Source: Elmis aenea
Taxonomy: Eukaryota > Arthropoda > Insecta > Coleoptera > Elmidae
Length of the DNA: 64,000 bases
Assembly: GCA_947652605.1 (NCBI GenBank)
Contig: OX393578.1
Span: 33,051,470 to 33,115,469, forward strand
Reading direction: 5' to 3'
Positions 32,701 to 43,592 of the stretch are shown here, piece after piece (positions within the stretch are counted from its first letter, which is position 1; every line of letters starts with the position of its first letter). The translations under genes and the position numbers were made by a program. Below the pieces are notes generated by a model, which saw only the letters and a program-made list of their open reading frames with translations, was not told the DNA's origin and ran no database searches.

Positions 32701-35700
32701 ACAGGATCTATGTTTTATAATTACAAACAATACTTTTCAATTGTTTTACAAGCAGTTAGCGACGCCAATTGTAAATTTATTTTCGTTGAAGTGGGAGCAT
32801 ATGGTAAACAGAGTGACGGAGGGACTTTTCGGAGCTCTGTGTTGTACAAATTGCTGGAAAAGAACCAATTAAATATTCCACCCCCAGAAGATTTGCCAAA
32901 TTCCAATACTAAGATGCCTTTTGTTTTTATCGGTGATGAAGCGTATCCATTATTAACAAACCTGTTAAAACCGTACGCGCGAAATTGTTTAGATGAACAG
33001 GAAGAACTCTTTAACAAGATATTATCTCGGGCAAGAAAAACTGTTGAATGTAGTTTTGGAATATTAACCATGAAATGGAGGATACTGTGCAAAGCTATTG
33101 AAACACGTCCAGAAGTTGTAGAGTCTATTATTAAAGCCGTTTGTGTTCTCCATAACACTATCATTGATAAAGATTATACAACAATTGACTCTTTCAATGT
33201 AACTATCGACAACCTGTTAACTGATGAAAATTTTTTTAGAAGACACAATCCTCACACACAAGAAGCTGCCTTGGTGAGAAATAGCTTCAGAGAATATTTT
33301 TGTGGAAATGAATGACTAATGTTTTCCATTGTATTATTATTATTATTGTTATTAATTATTATTATTATTATTATATTAAATGCTCTTATTTTGTGCTATT
33401 AAGATATCAAATCCAATGTTGTCAAAGTACTATTCATAAAATCTATCCGAATAATGTTTTAGTTCTTCATACAAAAGATAAAATTCACCAAGTTTGGTTC
33501 GTTTTTTATTTATAGGATGCACACTGCATTCTCTAACTTTTCTATTGGAAAGTAATCACCACTTGACGGCATTACTTGTCAATAATTCACTATCACTATC
33601 AGAATTCGTAAACATTTTAATAAAATGTGGACTTCAAAACGCAAACTGACATAAACCGTGATTTGTTTGAATATTTGCTTGGCCAGATACGAAGCGAAGC
33701 TAAAAAAGTCGGTAAAAAAGTGAAACAAGAGACTGGTGACCTTAAAAAAAAAAAGCTTCTTGCCCTCAAAATATCGATATATCGATATGTCGATATATCG
33801 ATATCAAAACTATATCGATATTTATCGATATATCGCCCACCCCTAGCGAACATCTCAGCCAGCATCGCGGTTAGCATACTGGCGAGAAGCGCTTCGAGTA
33901 GCGCGGCGAGAAGCGCTTCGAGAAGCGCGGCGAGATGAATTGCCTCACTATGTACGTGCCCTTAGTCTCTTGGGCTATTTTTTGAGAAAAAAACACCTGT
34001 GTCGTGTAATCAGATTTTTTATATCACTTTCCATTTTGGAACCTAAATTTCATCATTTTTAAAAATTTGCTACAACAAAATGTTATGTAGATTTTTCAAA
34101 CAGATTTCACAAGGGGCTGAAAAGTGTGACCCCTGTTGGTTTTTTATCAAAAATTTTTGGAGGTTTGACATTTTGCAATTAAAAAAAAAATCCTTTGAAA
34201 GCTTGATTTATTTGAAAACTTTTCTTATTCCTGCAAAACTTATAGTATTTGAGTAAAAAATCAAATGAGTGAACATGAACTATTAAATATTCTAAAATAA
34301 AACGATTAATTTTGGTGGTATCAGATTTTCGATAATTATTACGGTAACCGATGCACCCCGTAAAACATTCGAATTTGGTCCACCCTGTACTTAATTAAAC
34401 ATAAAAAATTGAAAACTTAAATAATTTAAAATATTTTTCACATTTCATAATAATTTATGATTTTTTACTTACTTTTACCAATGCTATTACTATAAAATCT
34501 AAATTAAAACATGCGTTGAAGGTGTAGCGCTCCCTCTATGGGCAAAATAAATTTGAGATCTGCACTTTTTACATAATACATAAATAAAAAATCATAAATT
34601 ATTACTCCCTCTGTCCCATAATAATAGTAGCAGTTGATTAATTTAATTTGTCTCATAACAATAGTAGCAAAAAAAAATAAATATAGAATGCAACATTTAT
34701 TATCAAAAAACTAGATTAAGTTAAACATTGATTTTGATTGAAGGCTTCCCAATCTTGTGCTACAACATAACTTAAAACTGCATTGGCCAATAATTCCCGT
34801 TTAAATATTCACTTGCTTTTATTATTGGACAGAGGAGTATGAAAAAAATAAATATCTTAATTTTTGAAGTTTTCATTTTTTTAATTATCAAATTAAGTAC
34901 ACCTAGCTTATTAATGTGATATTTTGTTTTATTTTTCAATGGCCACTTAGATTAAACTTAATATATACATTAATATTGTTATAACTTGCTTATTTTAAAG
35001 ATAAATCTAGCAACCCATACATCAATAAAATGAGAAAAAAAAATCTTTGTGATGAACCCATAACCAACTATGGTAACCATTTAAAAATGTCAAGTTTGGA
35101 TTACCTATATCTCAAAAATCGGGTGTCATGATTTTTAGATATACATATATATTCTTTTAATTCTACGTAAAAATATCTACAGGAATCATTTCACATTTTG
35201 ATTTTAACATAGTTGGCTGTAGAATTATTTACCATTAAAAAATCGTCTGTGCTTAGTTTTTTTTTAATATAAAAAGTTGAAGGTGAATCTTCATTCTTGT
35301 TTATTTAAATACAACACTACTTTCACGATCCTCTTCTCTTCGTAAGTTATAGTTTTATGCATTAAGACTACAATATTATTTATTTAGACTGCAATTAATG
35401 AAAACACGATAGTATTGAAACTGGCATTGCATTTAGACAAAAAATCCTTCCAAAAATAAATAAATGATTTTCAATTATACCCTTTTACATTAATAAATGA
35501 ATCACTTAAATAATCAAACAATTGGTCAAATAATGTACTTCTACTTACATGCAAGTAGAAACAACCTCTCTGCTTCAATTTGTTCCAAGCTGCAGTTAAA
35601 TTCTTTAGTATTTTTACAAAGCGTCAGTGCTTTACTAGTTTGCACCATAATTTGATGTTGTCGAATAGACTCGTTCATCAGCATTTGTAACTTTGGGTTT

Positions 35701-37744
35701 TCGGGAAAGCATTCGGCGTATTCATTACCACAAGGCACCTCATAAATCGGAGCTGTAGGTGCAATATTCCGCAAGTACGGTTTTCGTACTTTTTTCGTCA
35801 CACTGTTGTACAAACTACTAGCCTTTGATATTAAAGCAGAAACTTCTGAAGTTGCAATACTATGGTCATCGGAGAATGTTCTTGAAGATAAAAAACTATT
35901 AGATGTTCTCTGAAAAATGTAAGTTTATTAAAGTAAGCGCAAACAATGAGTTAATAATATGATATTTTAAACAGGTATTCTCATTAAAACCTTTTTTAAC
36001 AAGTTTGCATTTACTAGAAGCTATCTTACCTCGTTATCTTCAGGTTGCGAATCAGCGCTTGCGTAATTGTTTAATTCTTCTCCAAGAGCAGCTTCTAGAA
36101 ACTTTTCTGCATCATACTCTACGCTTGTTGGGGACAATATTTCGCCTTTTAAGGGTACATCATTTTCTTTCAAAATTGTTTCGCAGTTGATAGTAGATGC
36201 TGAAGAGTGGCGATCTACAGAGTCGGTATCACTTTCGATATTATTGTCATCGGTAGATAAAATAAAATTCAAATCTTTTCGGGTATCTGTTTTAACTTTT
36301 TGAGTCGTCGATAAACGAATATTGGGCACTTCATTTATATTGTCTCTGCTATTTTTAGCTTCTGACGGATTTTCTGAACTAATTTCAGGGCATGTTGTAC
36401 TTTGGAGTGTGTCAATAGAAGTTAAAGTGAATTTATCGTCAGTTTTATCGAATATAAATGGGTTGGAACACGTTTCTTGGTTGGCAAATTTATTATCTTT
36501 ATGGTCTCCTACGATATTATTGTTGTTTTCGCTCTCCTTTGTTTCGGCGATTGCCCTAAACTTGGAATGTAGTCTATTGAAACTTCGTTCGCAATAGTAG
36601 TTCAATATCCCTTTAAATTTCTCTACGACTAATTTTTTGACTATATCCGAATCGTTACCGTTATTTTGACCGTGTAACGCAATTTTTGCTAAAAGGGCTT
36701 GTCTACCCATTATAGGTACGCTGTGTTTAAATATTGCTACCTTCTCTTTAGCGGGTTCGTGGACAACTTTATCATGCGGAATATTATTTTCTTGGATCAG
36801 TGGAACTGCCAAAATAGGACTTAATGGATCGTATTGATTTTCTTGGAAAATACAGGGTTGCTGATTGTTTGCGGGTGTCTTGGGGAGGTTAATAACTGGT
36901 GCGCCTACTAGATTAACGGGACTTTCGAAGTGAATCTCGGAACTGTTTATTATTAATGCTTGATTATTGCAATTGTTTTCTTCATGGGCGACCTCGGAGT
37001 TATTCATTGAATTTAAAATATTTTTACGCTTTACATTATCCAAAATATAACCTTCTATAGGTAAATCTGGATTTTTGTTTGCTTGTTTTCTGGGTACAAT
37101 AACTTTGATTTTAATTACTTTAGTCTCACTAGAATTTTCGTTAGGAAAGCTATCAAGAATAATTAGTTCATTTGTTTGCGTTTCAGTTGGTTTTATGCTT
37201 GTTATAACGTCTTCGTTTAATACTTCAATTTGATTTTTGAGAGTTTTTGTAGAATCTGTTACCAGTTCATGAGATAAATTCAAAATTTGGTCATTTTTCG
37301 ACTCGATATTTACGTCTAGCATATAGTCGCCGGGTAAATGTAAGTCATTTTCAAAATTAAAATATTCGTCATTAAAATCTATTTCATAGTTTTCCATATC
37401 GTCATCAGACTGGTCCAAGTCTGTGACTTTAACAGTTTTTTTTATTGAATTTATCGAAATGGAGGACAAATTTGCGATTTCTGACATCCTCATCGGTTGT
37501 TCTTTAAAAAATATACACGTTATTGTATAAAGAATGAAAATACAATGTTAATTTTATCACTTACCTTCAAATTTACATCGATAGCCTAGTTTATGCAAAA
37601 CAACTTTCTGCAAAACTCTTAGTTTTTTATCTTCTGTAGAATTTGATACCCACTAAAACAAAACACTGTTGTTTTACCGACTTTATTCTTAAATTTTACT
37701 GAAATACGTACTCTTTTAAAAGATGATGAGAAGAACTGATCCAT
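29723..37744 (-). CDS. Anillin, actin/septin-binding cytokinesis scaffold (991 aa, six exons)
   Basis: The minus-strand exons are 37712-37744, 37565-37652, 36030-37501, 35549-35909, 30433-30809 and 29723-30367. All have GT...AG sites and phases that agree, giving 2976 bases. Anillin links actin, myosin and septins at the cleavage furrow downstream of RhoA. The anillin homology region starts near residue 610 (HQIMVQTSKALTLC, then SLEQIEAERLFLLA) and runs through exon 5 to early exon 6. The C-terminal PH domain is at about 855-978 (SGFLDIGSE, WNRRWCRLDG, RELCARSKT, NFLAADTLSDMKTWEKHL). Residues 41-531 are Ser/Asn/Asp-rich and look disordered. The N-terminus (MDQFFSSSFKRW) differs from the usual MDPF-type start and shows no clear nuclear localisation or actin/myosin-binding blocks. 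The protein is shorter than human (1124) or fly (about 1200) anillin, so it may be a divergent orthologue or a paralogue. Intron 4 (4.7 kb) is packed with transposons. Confidence 0.9.
31890..33315 (+). CDS. PIF/Harbinger transposase (HARBI1-type), nearly intact
   Basis: Two exons, up to 32199 and 32454-33315, join with GT...AG sites in frame (LVVTI-R-FLATGNSFRSLAF). The catalytic DDE residues of the DDE_Tnp_4 domain can be seen: first Asp in AIDGKHVRV, second in FIGDEAYPL and Glu in ARKTVECSFGIL. The N-terminal part (VHPINKKRTKLGEFYLLYEEL, PRMSQATFNYIL) has the usual Harbinger sequence. From the ATG at 31890 an in-frame TAA (31947-31949) interrupts the frame after 19 codons. The inverted copy of this segment has TGA at the same place. 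The start may therefore lie downstream, or the gene is broken. The companion Myb/MADF-type protein of active Harbinger elements was not found. Confidence 0.85.
33770..33835. repeat. (ATCGATAT)n simple repeat
   Basis: Several tandem copies of TATCGATA, itself self-complementary, lie in the interrupting block of the Harbinger right arm. Confidence 0.85.
34100..34320. mobile_element. Fragment of the 1.07-kb fold-back family
   Basis: It shares GGGGCTGAAAAGTGTGACCC, CAATTAAAAAAAAAATCCTT, TTGAGTAAAAAATCAAATGA and AATATTCTAAAATAAAACGA with the copies at 4207-5271 and 19745-20275. It is one arm only. Confidence 0.7.
34605..34837. mobile_element. Stowaway-like MITE (CTCCCTCTGTCCC ends)
   Basis: The left end is CTCCCTCTGTCCCATAATAA and the right end TTATTATTGGACAGAGGAG. 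TA lies on both sides (34603-34604 and 34838-34839). These ends match the Stowaway group of Tc1/mariner MITEs. There is no coding. Confidence 0.75.
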
Positions 37745-38792
37745 TTGTCAAATTTTGCACTTTATACTTGTCCTGTTTATTTAATTAAACACACAAACTT
37801 TCGTACAACACGATAAGTATAGCTATCACGGAATTCTGCAAACAATTTATGGACGTCACATCCCATTTGTGAACAAATTAACTGTAAATTTTTGATCCCA
37901 CCACTTACAGCTTATTATTTAAGGGGTTTAGAACAATGTTTAACACTTCTATTGTACCTACCTACATTTATAATTTTGAGCAGCTAATATTAAACACAAT
38001 AGGATGCCTGAAAATTTTAGCTACCTATTATTAAATTTATTTAAACCCACAAGTTTGCTTACTTTGTAGACTTTTTCATTGCAACTACCCAAATATATTT
38101 TTTATAATATTTTATGAAGTTACCATTAACGATTAACGTTATTGTTTGGTGTAAATCTTTTACTTTATATAATGTCGATTTTTTTGCAATTCATTTAATA
38201 CCTTTTTGAATGAATATAATATATAGGTATTCATTCAATTGGTAAATTTCATCTATATTATATTGAGAATTTTAGAAAGCAAATCAAAATAATTAAAGAT
38301 ACCTAGTGTAAATATACTTGTTTAATTTTAATAGTATTGTTATTGTTATCCATGGAATTACTATAATATAAAAGACCCTTGCGCTTAGGTATAGAATTAT
38401 GTGGTATTCGTTTATTTTATTAAAAGTCGGTTGGCTCTAAAAATGTTGTTTATTTATTATAACACTTTTAAAGTAATAATCGTTGCTTTTATTACCCTTT
38501 CATCAATTTTTAAACTTTGGTTCTGGGTTCTAGATCACGGAATCTCTTGAAAAGACCTTCTTGTGAAATTTCTTTCCGATTTATTATTAGTACAATTCAT
38601 ACATCTTCGGCCTTCGGTCAACAAACATATCTTTATCTACAACTTTATCGTTAGCCGATTGTAAAAACAGATTGGTTGCTAGATATAATTAAAAATTAAA
38701 GTAATTAATAATGTACTATGGGCTATGGGAGTACTACTACCGGACGTTTAACTGTAAATATAAAGATATTACAATATTACAAAGCCTAAATG
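37745..38792. other. Upstream region of anillin, no gene
   Basis: A+T-rich sequence between the anillin start and the P element. It should contain the anillin promoter. No repeat or motif is clear. Confidence 0.4.
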
Positions 38793-39234
38793 AACATGCA
38801 CAGGGCCGTCGACAGGGTGTAGCCACAGCTTAAGCTGTGATGTAGCATTGAGGCAGTGCCTCAGAGCCATGGGGTGGTCACTCTCCCATGGCGGCCAAAT
38901 ATTGTTTTGTAGTTCCATGCCACGGGTATAGATCGCGCCACTATCGAATTTTAGACAACAACCGGTAAAGTTCAGTGTTCTGTATAAAGTTCCAAGATAA
39001 CAATTCAAATATTCAAACTAAAATGGTTGTTTTAGCGGTTATTGACAACCCCTTAGAACTGATAACACAAGAGTGTAATGAGCTGTACCGTTTTTTCCGG
39101 TGTTATTGTCTAATATTATTGTATAGTGACTCACTGAAGTACGAAATCAGTTTGTGTTTACCTGTTAACGGAGCTGTGTACATTGTGATTGATATTAACG
39201 AATTAACATTTGTGCAAACTATTGTTAAAAAAAT

Positions 39235-40330
39235 GGCAAAACGTCCGTGTTGTGTGCCCAATTGCAAATATTTGTTTTCTATTAGGTAAGTATCAAGTGT
39301 TTATTAAATATTAGTACATATATTTAATATTAGTTATAATCTAAAATTATACCTGTGTCTGTGTTAATGTAACATATTATTCAAACTGTTTTGGTTTTAC
39401 CATCCATTATTATACATTAGTTATTATTTATCTTGCATGCTTTCGTATGATTCTTATTAATGCATTTTTTTTTGCAATGTATATAAATGTACAGTGTCAT
39501 TCTATTTACATTATATATCATTGCTGTAATTTCTTAATTAAGTATTTATATGTTGTAGGCATACATTTCCACTGAAGTAACGAGCAATTTGTGATATTTG
39601 TTTGCAACATATTGCACACCCACATTATACGAACAATTAACCAAGATTATAAGAGTTGGTGATACTCATTTTGAGGAGTTTTGTAAAGATGAAGGAAACA
39701 AGAGGCTCAGGAAGTATACTTTGCCTACGTTATTTGTGCCAGGCTTCGAAGATCAACCTACTGTTGACAACAGTTTCCATTTCCCCATCAAGCCACCTTG
39801 CAAACCTTACGACATTAGTTTAGTTCCGTTGCTTAAGGGGCAACAATCTAAGAAAGTTGATCCATGAGTTGGTTTAGCCGAATATCATCCTCAAGACGAA
39901 GATAGTGTCATTCCTGATATTGAGGAGCCCAGAGATCAGTCATTTGCAGTTAGGCCTAGTAGAGAAGATCCCTTGAATCCTTCGCCCACAGGTAAAGTTG
40001 GATGGTCAAAGGTGCTTTACAAATAAGCTCAGTATTTTAAACATCGAGCTGCTGCATTGCTGCGAAATGTTTCATCTACCAGAAGGAGGCTGAGATTGGC
40101 AGAGAACCTGGCATCAACGTCAAGTTACCAAGATATTGAGTCGAAAGTTGATCCTACTACTTATCAGTTTCTTCTTTCCCAAGTAAGATCTCAAACCAAA
40201 CGAGCTACAGGTAGAAGATACACTTTCAACGATCGATAAGATATTGGCTTTGTCTCTTTACAAACATAGTCCTACAGGGTACAAACTTTGAGAAACATAT
40301 TGTCACGGCCAGCAAAATATCTACTTTCTT
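39235..40330 (+). pseudogene. P-type transposase with THAP domain, broken
   Basis: The first piece (MAKRPCCVPNC at 39232-39264, then a donor at 39285) is the start of a THAP zinc finger (C-x-x-P-N-C). The second exon begins after an AG near 39560 with HTFPL, then runs through stops and frame changes to VGDTHFEEF and RLRKYTLPTLF, matching the THAP end (H-F, then L-x-x-x-A-V-P-T-x-F). A third piece, about 40057-40290 (GRRYTFNDR, then DIGFVSLYKHSPTGYKL), matches the P-element/THAP9 core (W-x-x-x-x-K-x-x-A-L-x-L-Y-x-x-S-P-x-x-Y). Stops occur near 39865, 40024 and 40237, and the RNase-H-like domain is missing. It is non-functional. Confidence 0.75.
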
Positions 40331-40334
40331 AAAA

Positions 40335-40990
40335 TTGATAAATATACAAAACAAAGTATTACAAAAATGTATTATTGTAGATACTTTTGTATGTTGATCA
40401 ATGAATTGTATGATATTTTAATGTAACTGTGTTCATATTTTGTATTCAGTAATTATTTGCATAACGTAGATATTTTGTTTGCTGTTAATATCGTACAACT
40501 TGATAAATATCTTACAAAGGAGAATACTTCTAAACGAGTATTTCGACTCATGTTATTTTTTATCAATTGTTAATATGTTTTAAAAACAAATACTTTACAA
40601 TGCTGAATCTTTACTTTCTTTAACTTGATAAATAAACAAAACAAAGTATTACAATAATTTATTATTGTACGTACTTTTGTATCTTGATCAACAATTGTAT
40701 GATATTTTAAGTACCTGTGTTCATATTTTGTATTCGATAATTATTTGCATACCGTGGGTATCTTGTTTCTTGTTAATGTTATACAACTTGATAAATATCT
40801 TACAAAGGAGAATACGTCGACTCTTGTATGTATGTTTTATCAACTGTTAATATTTTTCAAAAACAAATACTTTACAATGCTAAATATTTTATTTTTTTTT
40901 AAATTGATAAATTTACAAAACATAGTATTACAATACTTTATTATTGTACATACTTTTGTATCTTCATTAATAATTGAATATTGAATGTAT
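40335..40990. repeat. Tandem repeat, about 2.3 copies of 280-290 bases
   Basis: The word TTGATAAAT...CAAAACA(A/T)AGTATTACAA recurs at 40335, 40625 and 40904. The units share CTTTTGTAT(G/C)TTGAT and GATAAATATCTTACAAAGGA. The array lies inside the P element after the transposase relic. Confidence 0.88.
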
Positions 40991-41396
40991 TGTATAATTT
41001 TTGTAAAATATATTTGTTTGAATTATTTGCTTGTTTCATTTGTAATTAAAATTTCTAATATAAATTTGAAATTTATAAAAGCAAAACTGTTATGATTGCC
41101 CTCTATTGTGCATTAAAATAAGTTTTTACTCGTAGTCCGATGCCACGTTAAGAGATGGCCTTACAAACAGTGTTTTACCCCCTCTTTGAGAGTGGCAATT
41201 CTATAGTGTTCTGTGCTCAGAGCGCCGCTACAGGGGCGTCGTTAAGACTTGAAACGTGTGTTTATTGTTCAACTATCGTTCCTGATAGGTGTTGCGTGGA
41301 ATCGCAACCTCCGAACACACTTTTTACTGTTAAAAAGAGGTGAGAAATTTTGAATTTCAGTGTAAACATTTGCGTCTTGCGTTTAAACAACCCTTA

Positions 41397-41619
41397 AGGC
41401 TCCCCCAGACAGACGCGATATGCCTGCCGCTCGGTACGATACAGTCGGTACATAACTCGGTATGATTATCGCTGCTTATCGCAATGAGTGTCCACACTAG
41501 TGCGACACTCGAAACGTTCGGAAACATATGCAAGTGACAGTATTTCATGTATTCGAACCTAACAATCAAACATTACCGAATCGTACCGAGCGGCATATCG
41601 CGTCTGTCTGGGGGAGCCT
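41397..41619. mobile_element. Nested MITE with TTA target duplication
   Basis: The ends are AGGCTCCCCCAGACAGACGC and the complement, sharing also ATATGCC and GCTCGGTACGAT. TTA flanks both sides (41394-41396 and 41620-41622). A 3-base TTA target is typical of the PIF/Harbinger group. It is inserted in the P element. Confidence 0.85.
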
Positions 41620-42050
41620 TTATGCTTATGCAATGCGTAACGCGTTTTATTTTGTTCAGAAACCGATCAAAAGTATGTTTTTGTTTTTTAAGCAGCAGTC
41701 TGCTTTCATAGGGGGAGTTAATAAACGTAAAAAGATCTGAGGAGTCTCTTTTTTTAGTTTTTGAGCACAAAATTCCTTTACCAAAGTATATCGGCCCTTT
41801 GGGGGGGGTTCTGATCCCCCCAACCCCCTTGTCTATTCAGTTGTTTGCCACAGGGCGCCCTCCAGTCTGTCGACGGCGCTGAACATGCACTAGTTGCAGT
41901 GCGAATGTACAAAATTTAAATTTAATTAATAGATGTGATAGTCTTGTCTTACTGTATGGTATATAAGCATTAGGGAAAATTATGTTATGGAAGATTGCTG
42001 CTGTTTACATCTCTTAGCGGTCGTTGAAATTTGAATATAATTTTTATCAA

Positions 42051-42782
42051 ATGCCGTTACCGAGTTCATATATTCCCAATTATTTTTCCATCGACGATAT
42101 ACTTGCGACTCATGAACGTTTGCCTTGTAAATTTATTGTTCAAGTTCCTAAACTAGGTAAGTGAGGTTATTTTATTTTGTGATAACTATGTTCAATGCTG
42201 TTTTATTTATATATTTAATAAATAATTGTAGGTAAATTAAATCCAGCTGTGGAAGACAACGATTTGAAACCAGGCACAGTTTTAGAACTCCCATTATGGA
42301 TAGTGCAGCACCTGGCTTCTGGACGTCAACCTATTGTTACTCCCGATTTACCTCGTGTTTATAAAGAAGCTTACCGAGAAATACTTAAAGCAGATGCTTG
42401 TGCGGTTGATTTACATAAATTAGGAATACATTTTTATGAATTAGGTTCACATATTAGACAGTTTGATCAACGTGGCGATGTAACAAATATTTTAATACAT
42501 GTAAGTTATTCTGAATTTATTTACTATCTTACTAATTATTAGCATTTACAGACTTTTAAAACACGGTTCAGGCAGCTGATGGATTTTGCTGAAAACATAC
42601 AATCAAATCCTACAAGTCAAAATCGACTTGATTCATTAGAAAAGAAATTATTTAAAGAAGGTCATGATGCAAAAATTAAGTTGAATGCTTGGTTAGTCGA
42701 GTCTGATATGCCTATTGAAGCTGCCACCATGGTAATAAACCATAAAAAGCGAAAACGTGTAAATATAGAAAGTATTTTATAA
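42051..42782 (+). CDS. Psf3: GINS complex subunit Psf3
   Basis: Three exons (42051-42156, 42232-42500, 42552-42782) join in frame at GT...AG sites and encode 201 residues. Psf3 is one of four GINS subunits. With Cdc45 and MCM2-7 it forms the replicative helicase in the nucleus. The N-terminal B-domain (SYFSIDDILAT-like start, residues about 10-30: YFSIDDILATHERLPCKF) and the A-domain (ELPLWIVQHLAS, PRVYKEAYREILKADACAVDL, FYELGSHI) are as in the family, and the length is near that of human GINS3 (216). The C-terminus (NHKKRKRVNIESIL) is basic. The ATG at 42051 is the first in frame and is preceded by CAA. A P element ends shortly upstream, so the original promoter may be displaced. An AATAAA lies at 42935. 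Confidence 0.95.
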
Positions 42783-42934
42783 TATTTGAACATTGAAGTT
42801 TTCAATAGTATGAAATTAGTTTTATTATAATTATTGTAAGCTGTGTCCAATTATTATGAGATTTTTGTAGCTATCTTATAGTTTATACAAATTTTTTAAG
42901 TAGTTCATTTAATTATTTTACCCTTCAGAAGTTT

Positions 42935-42940
42935 AATAAA
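42935..42940 (+). terminator. Poly(A) signal AATAAA of Psf3
   Basis: A canonical AATAAA lies 153 bases after the Psf3 stop and is followed by a TG-rich stretch (TAGTGTGGT). Confidence 0.6.
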
Positions 42941-43592
42941 CTAGTGTGGTCACCAAATGATTTGCCGTAAGTATATTGTGTGTATCTTAGTATATATTTG
43001 TGTTCTAATTAACTTCATTTTTGTAAATGACGTTTCATGTGTGTGTTTATTGTTTTTGTTTATGACATAAACACCAATATTTTCAAAATTTTAAAAATCT
43101 GTACTTTTTTCACGAAGATTTAAGAGAACTGAGACAAACGTCATTTTATCAAAAAAATAAACTTTAATGTACTAAAGTTTAAAAAAAATGGTTGGAACCA
43201 TTTTTGTGAACAATTTTCAAAATTTTAAAGTTTTTTAATTACTTTGTTATTTTATATTTTACTGAAAACATTTATTAACGTTTTAAATAGACCCCAACAT
43301 GGATACAACTTCCATAAACAGAATATTTTTATCTACTCCCGTATTTATGTAATTTTAGATTAACGTTACAGCTGAAAATATTAGTTAATATTTAAAAAAT
43401 TAAATAAATGCAGGCACTTTGTAATATATTTTTAAGGACTCTATCGATAACTTATGTCAAAAATGTACAATTTTAAAGTCTAGCACATACAAACACACTG
43501 ACATCATCTTGAAAACAGTCAAAATGTTCAGGGGACCTCAAAACTTGTATATCCGTTGCAATCCAGAATTCGAAAATTTTCGTGATCACAAT
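42941..43592. other. Intergenic, no feature recognised
   Basis: A+T-rich sequence between Psf3 and a hAT-like element; nothing is recognised. Confidence 0.4.

Larger units (their letters stand above)
31712..33961 (+). mobile_element. PIF/Harbinger DNA transposon with TTA target duplication
   Basis: The 2250-base element begins GGGCACGTACATAGTGAGGC and ends with the complement. TTA target duplications lie at 31709-31711 and 33962-33964. The terminal arms include G+C-rich tandem words (CTCGCCGCGCTTCTCGCCGC). Inside the left arm, about 31830-32072, the 5' end of the transposase gene is repeated in inverted orientation at about 33434-33690, so the element is almost a long fold-back. A block of about 150 bases with ATCGATAT repeats interrupts the right arm. 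Confidence 0.93.
31303..35256. mobile_element. Large fold-back repeat in an anillin intron
   Basis: The inverted arms are about 31303-31610 and 34921-35256. They share words such as CAATGGCCACTT, CCCATACATCAATAAAATGA and TAAATAATTC(C/T)ACA. Between them is a second inverted pair near 31620-31711 and 34320-34392 (CAAATTCGAA, GGTAACCG). The Harbinger element, a fold-back fragment and a Stowaway-like MITE are nested in it. Confidence 0.65.
38801..41881 (+). mobile_element. P element, degenerate, with 8-bp target duplication
   Basis: The ends are CAGGGCCGTCGACAGGG and the complement of CTGTCGACGGCGCTG. Exact 8-base duplications AACATGCA flank it (38793-38800 and 41882-41889). The 3081-base length is close to that of complete P elements. 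It carries a broken THAP-type transposase gene, a tandem repeat near 40335-40990 and a nested MITE. It lies between the divergent anillin and Psf3 genes, ending 169 bases before the Psf3 start codon. Confidence 0.9.

Noticed and set aside
33627..33938. 103-codon frame in the Harbinger right arm as a possible second element gene
   Set aside because: It is formed by the inverted copy of the 5' end, the ATCGAT repeat and the terminal repeats, with no Myb or MADF pattern.
36067..36597. Plus-strand frames opposite the large anillin exon
   Set aside because: They are antisense shadows of the 1.47-kb coding exon.
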